From positions 1 to 9,430 of the forward strand of contig JALOBK010000009.1 of assembly GCA_023228325.1 (NCBI GenBank): 9,430 nt of DNA, in the 5' to 3' direction. Position numbers and translations under genes: made by a program. Numbering within the stretch: the first letter of the stretch is position 1; every line of letters begins with the position of its first letter. Shown here in pieces: positions 1-6,139 of the stretch. The stretch comes from a bacterium. Its GTDB lineage: Bacteria > Auribacterota > UBA6266. The notes beneath the pieces are model-generated. The model saw only the letters and a program-made list of their open reading frames with translations. It was not told the origin of the DNA and did no database searches.

Positions 1-56
1 ATAGTTGATGTTCCACTATCCAATTCATCATTTATTCTAGCAATTGCTTTTGACAT
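1..56 (-). CDS. PAAR-like spike-tip protein, N-terminal fragment (cut by left window edge)
   Basis: Only the first 18 codons are visible, reading MSKAIARINDELDSGTST. This resembles the usual opening of PAAR proteins (Met-Ser-Lys-Pro/Ala-Ile-Ala-Arg, then an acidic turn). Those proteins form the small pointed cone that caps the gp5/VgrG spike of contractile phages and type VI secretion systems. The ATG shares one base with the TAA stop of the gp5-like gene (TAATG), and purine-rich AAGGGG and AAAGGG stretches lie just upstream, so the two genes are probably translationally coupled. A spike-tip gene directly after a spike gene is the expected arrangement. The call rests on a short N-terminus plus strong context; the metal-binding histidines and cysteine of PAAR proteins would lie outside the window and cannot be checked. 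Confidence 0.6.
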   Translation of the reverse strand, partial: MSKAIARINDELDSGTST

Positions 57-988
57 TATTCCCTTTCCCCTTCTGGCAAATCAGGAGTTGTTGTTATAGA
101 ATCTGGATTTGCTTCTCCACTATTTAAATATATATTAGAACCATCCATTGCAATTTTATCACCGGATTGTATTTCTAAAGATCCTGTTAATTTATTTGTC
201 TCTTTGCCAGAAACTTCCTTTGTTATATTACCATCAACTTTGTATTTTACATTTCCTTTTACATGTATATTTACATCACCTTCCAACGTGATATGGGAAT
301 CTTTTTCTATTTGTATTTTTAAATCACCTTTCATTTTAACATGCAATGTGTCATCTTTCTGAACAAGATTTATAAAATTTCCTTTATAATCTTTTATAAG
401 AATTTTTTCTTTACTATTTCTTTCGTCCATCAATATAACGCTCTGATTGTTATCTATCGTATAAACACTTCCAATAGCATCGTCTTGTTTTGGATCATAC
501 AATCTTTTCTTTCCAGTTAATTCAACTCTTTCATCATCTGGATCATCACTCACTATAATAACTCTTCCCCTAGGGCTTCGCATTATAGTCCATTTGCTCC
601 ACCATTTTCCACCCAACTGATTTTCTGGTGGAACCGGTTTGTGAGAAATATCCATGGCGCACATATAATACGGTCTATTAGGATTATCACATTCAAACCA
701 GATCCAAACAAAACTTCCATCTTCTGGTATATAACACGTCCCGTAATGATGACACCAAATCTTTTCATTGTCTCTTTTATTTCTTCCGCCAACTGGATTG
801 TTTGCTGGCCATGCCCACATACCTTCATCTTTTTTAAATTTATCTTCTTTCATTAAATCTGGAATAAACACTTTGACTCTGCCAAACTTCTCTTTGTCTT
901 TAACATCAATAACTATGGCTCTATAAAAATTATCATATGATAATTTTCTTTCGTTTGTTCCTAATTCAAAAAACGTCTTTTTTTCCAT
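56..988 (-). CDS. gp5/VgrG-like baseplate central spike protein (OB-fold plus beta-helix, no lysozyme domain)
   Basis: This 310-aa protein is probably the trimeric spike at the centre of the baseplate that pierces the cell envelope. Residues about 20-115 look like the gp5 N-terminal OB-fold: an opening strand pair (FYRAIVIDVKDKEKFGRVKV) and a later IPEDGSFVWIWFE segment with the typical 'P..G..VWV.FE' pattern. Residues about 134-165 have the RSPRG...DD connector that commonly follows this fold. From about 180 to 288 come short alternating hydrophobic/polar strands with recurring VxGxV/xKG steps (GDVNIHVKGNVKYKVDGN), as in the intertwined triple beta-helix of gp5C/VgrG. Unlike T4 gp5 there is no room for a lysozyme domain between the two parts. 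The tail after 290 is acidic and Pro-rich. The start has a GAGGTG sequence rather far (about 13 nt) upstream. The next gene appears to be the PAAR tip, and a gp53-like gene lies two genes upstream. Confidence 0.85.
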   Translation of the reverse strand: MEKKTFFELGTNERKLSYDNFYRAIVIDVKDKEKFGRVKVFIPDLMKEDKFKKDEGMWAWPANNPVGGRNKRDNEKIWCHHYGTCYIPEDGSFVWIWFECDNPNRPYYMCAMDISHKPVPPENQLGGKWWSKWTIMRSPRGRVIIVSDDPDDERVELTGKKRLYDPKQDDAIGSVYTIDNNQSVILMDERNSKEKILIKDYKGNFINLVQKDDTLHVKMKGDLKIQIEKDSHITLEGDVNIHVKGNVKYKVDGNITKEVSGKETNKLTGSLEIQSGDKIAMDGSNIYLNSGEANPDSITTTPDLPEGERE

Positions 989-998
989 ATTAAATAAA

Positions 999-1913
999 TT
1001 ACACCTCTAAAGATGAAATCAAATATTTTGTAATTTTCAGTGTCATCTGCATGGCAGTTTCATATGGAAGATTATAGCTTAAATTTCCATATGCATCGGA
1101 TATCATTGAGGCATATATCAATGGGAAAAATCTATCTAAAGACTCCATCATAACTAATGCTTCAAGTGACATATGATGTGCGATTCTAGATGTTACCGCT
1201 TGCATGGTAATTCCAAAATAAACAAATTTATCAAGATAATCTATCCACTTTATTGTATCAAAATTCAAACTGTCCAAATCAACAGAACTCTTGACCAGTT
1301 CTGGAAATTTCTCCAGTGATGTCAACTTATAGTTTGAAATAACAGAAGAATAATGTTTCTTGAATGGTTGACCCCAAAGATTCACGACAGTATGGATACT
1401 TGATAAATAAATAGAGTTATTCACCAAATCCAAATCGTTAAATACTCCATATGATTTCCCAAACATATTCATCATAAAACTATGTATAATTAAAACTTGA
1501 TAATCCACCCACAAATTTATATTTTTAAATGCTGGCACATTAAAATATGCCCAGTATACTAACCCATACGATATAATAGAAATTAATTCAGCTTTAGAAT
1601 ATTCTGTTAATCTTTTTGTAAAATTAATTAATATTTCACCACTTTTTGCCACATAACAGCTAAGAGGATATCTACTATCAGAAATTAAAACAATACGACC
1701 TTTACCACGAAAAGATTTTACAGTAAAAATCTGTTCTATATTTTGAATAAGATAATCTACAAATTTATCAAGAAGTTTATTTGAAATTCTTATTTTTGTG
1801 TTCTTCAACATATTGAATAAAATTTTATCTTTATCCCCGTTACTTAATAAGAATCTTTTATAATCATCATCATAATAATTCTTCAATTTAACAAGTGAAA
1901 ACTTCTGAACCAT
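999..1913 (-). CDS. unrecognised 304-aa protein in the baseplate cassette, between gp53-like and gp5-like genes
   Basis: I do not recognise this family. The protein looks like a soluble mixed alpha/beta protein with no signal peptide. Aromatic-rich, mildly hydrophobic helical stretches near residues 105-145 and 235-295 look like packing helices, not clear membrane spans. A compact beta-like segment, GKGRIVLISDSRYPLSCYV, lies around residues 71-90. The start is well supported: its ATG overlaps the upstream TAA by one base (TAATG) and AGGAGG lies four bases before it, overlapping the end of the gp53-like gene. The stop is ten bases before the spike gene's ATG. Its place next to the spike suggests a baseplate hub or wedge part, or an assembly factor. 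That is inference from position only; I see no gp27/gpD-like signature. Confidence 0.85.
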   Translation of the reverse strand: MVQKFSLVKLKNYYDDDYKRFLLSNGDKDKILFNMLKNTKIRISNKLLDKFVDYLIQNIEQIFTVKSFRGKGRIVLISDSRYPLSCYVAKSGEILINFTKRLTEYSKAELISIISYGLVYWAYFNVPAFKNINLWVDYQVLIIHSFMMNMFGKSYGVFNDLDLVNNSIYLSSIHTVVNLWGQPFKKHYSSVISNYKLTSLEKFPELVKSSVDLDSLNFDTIKWIDYLDKFVYFGITMQAVTSRIAHHMSLEALVMMESLDRFFPLIYASMISDAYGNLSYNLPYETAMQMTLKITKYLISSLEV

Positions 1914-2314
1914 TACTCCTCCTGCACCACATTTATGTCGTCCTTTATGTAATTTCTCATAACTTGTTTGACTGCTCCCATTGTTGGTATATATACTTTT
2001 TCCAATTTAAATTCTTCAATAAAAAAACAATTATTTACAAATAAAAGCATATGCCAAAGATTAACAGTTTTATAAATATCGAAAGATAAATAATCTGGTC
2101 TATAGATATATTTTCTATCTAAATCAACTAATACCGAATTTTGTCTTAAAAAATCATAATTTTGTGCTAATAATTCAATATATGGATTGTCAATAACAAC
2201 ACTTCCACTGTCAAAAAAACTATCAGTTATCTGATATTGATTTCTAAAATATGTGATATCAAAAATATCCAGTGATCTATTTTTGCTATCGACATCTATT
2301 CTGCTAATTGGCAT
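1913..2314 (-). CDS. gp53-like baseplate wedge protein
   Basis: This 133-aa protein matches the pattern I know from phage gp53-type wedge proteins with a LysM-like core. Residues 71-90 read YRPDYLSFDIYKTVNLWHML, fitting 'yRPDlis...YGt...yWwvi', and are followed by an N-N-x-F-F hinge at about 94-98 and a closing KVYIP at about 106-110, where the family has 'G..l.IP'. In T4, gp53 helps join baseplate wedges around the hub, and gene 53 lies directly upstream of gene 5; here one gene separates the equivalents. The ATG overlaps the upstream TAA (TAATG), with a GGAG sequence about ten bases before it. Its own stop is in turn overlapped by the next start. Residues 1-60 are less conserved in appearance. 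The assignment rests on motif shape and context; a profile search would settle it. Confidence 0.6.
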   Translation of the reverse strand: MPISRIDVDSKNRSLDIFDITYFRNQYQITDSFFDSGSVVIDNPYIELLAQNYDFLRQNSVLVDLDRKYIYRPDYLSFDIYKTVNLWHMLLFVNNCFFIEEFKLEKVYIPTMGAVKQVMRNYIKDDINVVQEE

Positions 2315-2874
2315 TATTTATTATCTCCATTATAGTCCCATCCAATATGAGTTGACCCTTTTACTATTAAATATTTATTGACAACTTCCAATGCTTCTTC
2401 TCTCAGTGTATAATTTTCCATAAACCACTTATAATCTCCGATAACATAATCAACAGGTATCTTCAGATATCCGTTGTGAAATTTTTCATGTAAAGTGACC
2501 ACCATTGGAATTATTCCTATTTTCATATTAAAATGAAGAAGCATAATATCAATTGCAATATCAAATGATGAAAATGGTTTTTCTTCTGATAAATATTTGT
2601 CTATAACGGCTTCCGTTATGTTCTGTAAGCTTATTGGGTGATGATGAAATTCAATTGTACATTCATCAATTATTTCATTTGTGAAAAGACATTTTATTAA
2701 ACCTCTATCTTGAATTAAAAACTTTTTCCATTCTTTATATTCAGCACTATGACGTACCATAGATTTTACAGAGTTTATAAATCTCTTTTCTGATTTATCA
2801 TCATAAAATATGTTTCTTTGAAAAGGCAGTCCCCCCATTGGGGTTGTGCCCTTACAAACAATATTTGGATCCAT
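2314..2874 (-). CDS. putative HNH-like (beta-beta-alpha metal) protein, 186 aa
   Basis: The middle of this protein resembles an HNH nuclease core without the paired zinc cysteines. KCLFTNEII at about 61-69 is like the 'C.iTG' lead-in of some HNH proteins. TIEFHHHPISL at about 73-83 has the His cluster at 77-79 followed by Pro. After a helical insert, VVTLHEKFHNGYL at about 125-137 supplies the H-x3-H-N half. In real HNH enzymes these halves bind a catalytic metal and cut DNA. Here the roughly 45-residue gap between halves is long, and only C62 and C72 are nearby. The C-terminal part (138-186) is Trp/Tyr-rich. The gene is overlapped on both sides (TAATG at start and stop) and sits between an orphan gene and the gp53-like wedge gene. 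It may be a virion or packaging-associated nuclease, a domesticated homing enzyme, or a metal-binding structural protein. Confidence 0.5.
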   Translation of the reverse strand: MDPNIVCKGTTPMGGLPFQRNIFYDDKSEKRFINSVKSMVRHSAEYKEWKKFLIQDRGLIKCLFTNEIIDECTIEFHHHPISLQNITEAVIDKYLSEEKPFSSFDIAIDIMLLHFNMKIGIIPMVVTLHEKFHNGYLKIPVDYVIGDYKWFMENYTLREEALEVVNKYLIVKGSTHIGWDYNGDNK

Positions 2875-3920
2875 TATTTGCTCACCAAACCCTTTGCTAT
2901 AGATAATCCTTTAACAAGACCAAGAGTTGGGACTTCGGACATTATTTTATCAAGCTGATCTTTTGTGAAAAATTGTGTTTTATCTGCTAGTGTATTAAAC
3001 GCTTTCAACATACTCAAATTGACAAATCTAACATCAAAATCTAGGGATGAGACTGCACTTGTGATTCCACCGCTGATGTGCTCATATGTCATTCTTCTGG
3101 TTATAAAAATCAATCTAGATTTTTCTGGAATATAAAATATAAATCCAGCCCAACCAAGTTTTGTCAGATTAACAAGAGTGTCTCTATCAAAAACTTTATC
3201 CCTATATTCAGATGGCAACTGTGAAATATCAATCAGGCAATATGCAGTTCTCATGATATCCGGGAGAGTTTTTCCAAATGAACTTCTAGAAAATAATTCA
3301 GTCCCAATTGATTTATCAAAAACTTGAGGATATCCTTTTAAAACCTGATTTATACTAATATTCATACCCTTTCTGATAAAGGATATGATATTTCTAGATA
3401 AATAATTTAAAATTCCAGGACCACTTATATTCACATCTCTTATGAGAGTGTCAGTAAAATCAAACTTCAATTTATTTGACAACGCTTGAATAGTCATTAT
3501 GAAATTCTCTTTTAAAGATCCAACATTTATTTGTAACATAATTGGCTTTATTAGATTATCAACTGAGACAGCATCTACTTCAATTTTATTTTTACTTCCA
3601 TCATCTTTCTCATGTTCTTTTCTGTTATCACCTTTGTACTTTCCATCTCCACCTTCACCTTTTCCGGCGGATGCTTTAGTAATTGAAAAAAAACCTTGAT
3701 CAACTTCTATGGCATTTGTATTAAATATTTTCTTACCTTTTTTAACAAATATACTTTTGAATTTATTTGCACCATATAACGCAGTTAAAAATTCAGTATA
3801 TGTTGCCGAAAAACTAATTATATTTTGATCAATATCTTGCCAATATATAAATGGAAAAGTGAAAACAGACATTGCCTGTATAGTATCGGCATTCAACTCA
3901 ACTTTTGATTCCATTAACAT
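2874..3920 (-). CDS. unrecognised 348-aa two-domain protein with charged linker
   Basis: I cannot assign this protein to a family. It divides visibly in three. Residues about 1-83 form a hydrophobic/aromatic domain (SVFTFPFIYWQDIDQNIISF). Residues 84-112 are a Gly/Lys/Asp/Glu-rich low-complexity stretch (GKGEGGDGKYKGDNRKEHEK) that looks like a flexible linker. Residues 113-348 form a larger domain with strands such as GWAGFIFYIPEKSRLIFITRR and a helical end. There is no signal peptide or clear membrane span. The first ATG is chosen because GGAGG lies nine bases upstream, but an ATG two codons later (3914) is also possible. The gap after the previous gene is only six bases, and the stop is overlapped by the next gene (TAATG). 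Position upstream of the gp53, gp5 and PAAR-like genes suggests a tail or baseplate component; the function is unknown. Confidence 0.85.
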   Translation of the reverse strand: MLMESKVELNADTIQAMSVFTFPFIYWQDIDQNIISFSATYTEFLTALYGANKFKSIFVKKGKKIFNTNAIEVDQGFFSITKASAGKGEGGDGKYKGDNRKEHEKDDGSKNKIEVDAVSVDNLIKPIMLQINVGSLKENFIMTIQALSNKLKFDFTDTLIRDVNISGPGILNYLSRNIISFIRKGMNISINQVLKGYPQVFDKSIGTELFSRSSFGKTLPDIMRTAYCLIDISQLPSEYRDKVFDRDTLVNLTKLGWAGFIFYIPEKSRLIFITRRMTYEHISGGITSAVSSLDFDVRFVNLSMLKAFNTLADKTQFFTKDQLDKIMSEVPTLGLVKGLSIAKGLVSK

Positions 3921-3926
3921 ACCTTA

Positions 3927-4475
3927 TTACCTCCGGAAAATATTTATAGCATCTTTTTCAATTACAGTATCAAATGAATATATTTTACTATCCAAAATAG
4001 AAAATAAAATTATTCTCTGTTTTTCTAAATATATCTCAGAAATTATTAATCTGGTAAATACATCCTTTAAAATATTATAATCCACATCCTTTTGATTTAA
4101 AACCAAAAATATATGAAAAAATATATCATCTAATATTCCATAATCTTCAAAAGAAATATCTTTATAATTAAATTTTGTTTTATTTAATTTAAAATATTCT
4201 GCAACATAATTCTTAATTATTTTTCTAATAGTATTTGAGTTTACATCAAATTCTTTTAATTCATATTCTAGACTAGAAAATATTTTAGATCTGGCATTTA
4301 ATGTAACTATATCTTCCTTATTTTTTACAGGTAGTTGTTCAGTATCATTTATAATAATTTTTTCTATATTGTTGTTTATTATTTTATCTATTTTTTTATC
4401 ATTTATAATCGGAAAATCGTTATCTGTTCTTTTGCCATTCACATAATCTAAAATTCTAGTTATATTGTTTCCCAT
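3927..4475 (-). CDS. unrecognised 182-aa Lys/Asn/Ile-rich protein
   Basis: No family is recognised. The first 50 or so residues are low-complexity and rich in Asn, Ile, Lys and Asp (KIDKIINNNIEKIIINDTEQ), suggesting a disordered or simple helical lead. Residues 55-182 look largely helical, with regularly spaced Ile/Leu/Phe and charged residues, including YGILDDIFFHIFLVLNQKD around 112-130. The composition is even more AT-driven than the neighbours. The ATG overlaps the TAA of the upstream gene by one base (TAATG), but unlike most genes here there is no clear Shine-Dalgarno before it, so it probably depends on reinitiation after the 155-aa gene. The reading frame is intact and the packing tight, so I take it as a real gene. 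Similar size and helical character to T4 baseplate or tail chaperones is too weak to name it. Confidence 0.75.
   Translation of the reverse strand: MGNNITRILDYVNGKRTDNDFPIINDKKIDKIINNNIEKIIINDTEQLPVKNKEDIVTLNARSKIFSSLEYELKEFDVNSNTIRKIIKNYVAEYFKLNKTKFNYKDISFEDYGILDDIFFHIFLVLNQKDVDYNILKDVFTRLIISEIYLEKQRIILFSILDSKIYSFDTVIEKDAINIFRR
3941..3948 (-). promoter_or_regulatory. T4-late-like TATAAATA motif upstream of the 348-aa gene (tentative)
   Basis: TATAAATA on the minus strand begins 28 bases before ATG 3920, with GGAGG between. T4-type late promoters consist essentially of this octamer at -10. It lies inside the end of the upstream coding sequence. In DNA this AT-rich a few chance matches are expected, so confidence is low. 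Confidence 0.25.
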
Positions 4476-4942
4476 TATTTATTAATGTCGCTGTATTTTA
4501 GTGCACCATTCACACAATCTTTGATGGTAGCACGAATAAATTTAATATGTAATTCTGATTTTTTATATCTATTTTTAACAGTGCTATTCTCTGTCAACTG
4601 TAAAATGTTAGGTACAACTAACATGTTCAATAATGCACACTCTAACAATTTTTCTTTATAATTTTTATTATTATCTACATTTTCTAAAAATCCACTATAT
4701 ACTTGTTCTTTTGTTCTATATATTGCTTTATCTGGTTGAAAACATAACGGTTTATATCCTTCTTGTTTCCACCAATTCAAGAGTGAATGTACTATTTGCC
4801 TTTTACACAAATAATAATCCACTCTATCGGATTTACTCATTGACTCTAAAAATTTTTTAACATCATTGGAAAAAATCCTATCTATATTTCTCCAGATCTG
4901 TTCTGTTATAATAGATAGTTGTGTATTAGAAAACTTTTTCAT
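4475..4942 (-). CDS. unrecognised 155-aa helical protein
   Basis: The protein begins MKKFSNTQLSIITEQIWRNI and appears almost wholly alpha-helical, with a Trp/Tyr/Cys-containing middle (DYYLCKRQIVHSLLNWWKQE, about residues 48-67). I know no matching family. An in-frame GTG seven codons upstream (4963) could extend it, but that would encode MPLGGC from what is plainly the ribosome-binding site. GGAGG lies seven bases before the ATG at 4942, so 4942 is the better start. This gene follows the longest gap in the window (about 54 bases) after the recombinase gene, and its stop is overlapped by the next start (TAATG). A possible hairpin over its SD may affect its translation. It is likely part of the same transcript as the tail genes that follow; function unknown. 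Confidence 0.8.
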   Translation of the reverse strand: MKKFSNTQLSIITEQIWRNIDRIFSNDVKKFLESMSKSDRVDYYLCKRQIVHSLLNWWKQEGYKPLCFQPDKAIYRTKEQVYSGFLENVDNNKNYKEKLLECALLNMLVVPNILQLTENSTVKNRYKKSELHIKFIRATIKDCVNGALKYSDINK

Positions 4943-4996
4943 CGCACAACCTCCAAGCGGCACGTTGTTTTATTTTGTTCGTTAAGTTTCAAAATT
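4943..4996 (-). promoter_or_regulatory. short leader between recombinase and 155-aa gene, with possible SD-masking hairpin
   Basis: This is the longest untranslated gap in the window. The arms ACAAC (4964-4968 read on the minus strand) and GTTGT (4946-4950) can pair, with an inner CC/GG pair (4959-4960 with 4953-4954) closing a four-base loop. The GGAGG ribosome-binding site at 4950-4954 falls in the 3' arm, so folding would hide it. The stem is short, so this is tentative. I see no convincing sigma70-type promoter or U-tailed terminator in the gap. Confidence 0.2.
4950..4954 (-). promoter_or_regulatory. Shine-Dalgarno GGAGG fixing the start of the 155-aa gene at 4942
   Basis: GGAGG stands seven bases before ATG 4942. 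It lies inside the extension that would result from the upstream GTG at 4963, which argues against that longer start. Confidence 0.75.
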
Positions 4997-6139
4997 TCAG
5001 TTCAAATCAACAACATCATTGCCACTATCAATATTTTCTTCCACTATATTCATATTTTTATTAACTTCTCCAGGAAGAGGTCTATATCTAGTTGATAACT
5101 CCGAAATAATATCTGACACTTCTTTATCCCACATTTTTTTGAATTCAGCATCCTCAATATATTTTAAATACGCACCACGTGTTCCGTTCCAAGTGGCTTC
5201 TGGTTGATTAGTCAGTTTACTCCATCTTCCCGATGTCATTCTTTTTTCGGCTCTCAATAAATTATAATTTGTCCAAAAATTATCAAACCCACTATTATAA
5301 TCGAGAATCATTTCAAATTCAATATTTGGAGCAAATAATCTGCTCTTAATACATTTTGCCCTAACAACAATTCCATTAAATCCATATTGCTTTTCTTCCA
5401 GTATAGCCGATTCTCTTAATTCAATTAACTGAGAAATATTATATTGAAGCGCATTCCCGCCCGGAAGCATTTTTTCTCCAGATAAATATCTAAGATCTGA
5501 TGGCTGTTTAAATAAACCCATTTGAATTTTATCTCTAAATTGATTTATTGCAATTAAACTGATATTATATTTTTCTAGTTTATCAAGATATTTTGGCAAC
5601 AATGCAGATAATAGTCTGGCTCTCAAACCAATAGTGTCATTAATATTATCACTTTCGGAATCTTTTTCTGTCTTAGTATTTGCAATTGAGTCCCAGATTA
5701 TTACAGTTTTGAAATCATTAAATTTATCTTTATTTTCATCGAGGAATCTACACGTGGTATCAATTATCTTAAAAACCTGTTCTACTGTTTTAGCTTCTCT
5801 AACTTTTATTTTTGGATTAACAACTCCCAATTGAGCTAATCTAAAAGTTGACATTGCATTTTCGGAATCCAGATATAATCCAAGAACCTTCCCTTCATAT
5901 ACCTTTTGAGCATTACCGATTACATTTCCAGCTAGCGTTGTTTTCCCACACCCTGGTCTACCAGCAACACAACTTAAACCACCAACAACCATACCACCAC
6001 CAAGAAATAAATCTAGTAGTTGAATCCCCGTTGGGATTGTTTGTTTTTGATCATTTGCGGTAACTAGATCATCAACCTCTTTTTCAATAAAATTATCATA
6101 CATTTCTTGAACATTTTTTAACACGGACTTTTCACTCAT
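4997..6139 (-). CDS. RecA/UvsX-family recombinase
   Basis: This roughly 380-aa protein is a RecA-fold ATPase that would form filaments on single-stranded DNA and catalyse strand exchange in phage recombination and recombination-dependent replication. The Walker A loop is GRPGCGKTT (about 60-68). The catalytic-glutamate strand LYLDSENAM (about 87-95) parallels RecA's FIDAEHAL. Walker B is TVIIWDS (about 144-150). The sensor/L2 region runs from LIAINQFRDKI (about 194-204) to LPGGNALQY (about 224-232), paralleling RecA's FINQIRMKI...TGGNALKFY. The C-terminus is acidic. Length is close to T4 UvsX (391 aa) and RecA (about 350), and a Walker A with regular GKTT is more RecA-like than T4 UvsX. An upstream in-frame ATG (6181) would add a hydrophobic/basic 14-residue leader and overlap the previous gene by 50 bases. 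AGGAGG nine bases before ATG 6139 supports the shorter form, which overlaps the upstream gene by eight bases. Confidence 0.93.
   Translation of the reverse strand: MSEKSVLKNVQEMYDNFIEKEVDDLVTANDQKQTIPTGIQLLDLFLGGGMVVGGLSCVAGRPGCGKTTLAGNVIGNAQKVYEGKVLGLYLDSENAMSTFRLAQLGVVNPKIKVREAKTVEQVFKIIDTTCRFLDENKDKFNDFKTVIIWDSIANTKTEKDSESDNINDTIGLRARLLSALLPKYLDKLEKYNISLIAINQFRDKIQMGLFKQPSDLRYLSGEKMLPGGNALQYNISQLIELRESAILEEKQYGFNGIVVRAKCIKSRLFAPNIEFEMILDYNSGFDNFWTNYNLLRAEKRMTSGRWSKLTNQPEATWNGTRGAYLKYIEDAEFKKMWDKEVSDIISELSTRYRPLPGEVNKNMNIVEENIDSGNDVVDLN

Noticed and set aside
1..2314. Type VI secretion system, tailocin or extracellular contractile injection system instead of a phage
   Set aside because: Spike, PAAR and gp53-like genes also occur in such systems, but the RecA/UvsX-type recombinase in the same tightly packed operon and the many orphan genes fit a large phage better. 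Not fully excluded from this window alone.
4960..4996. Sigma70-type promoter (TTGAAA ... TAAAAC) in the gap after the recombinase
   Set aside because: The spacing between the two hexamers is only about 14 bases and the -10 match is poor.
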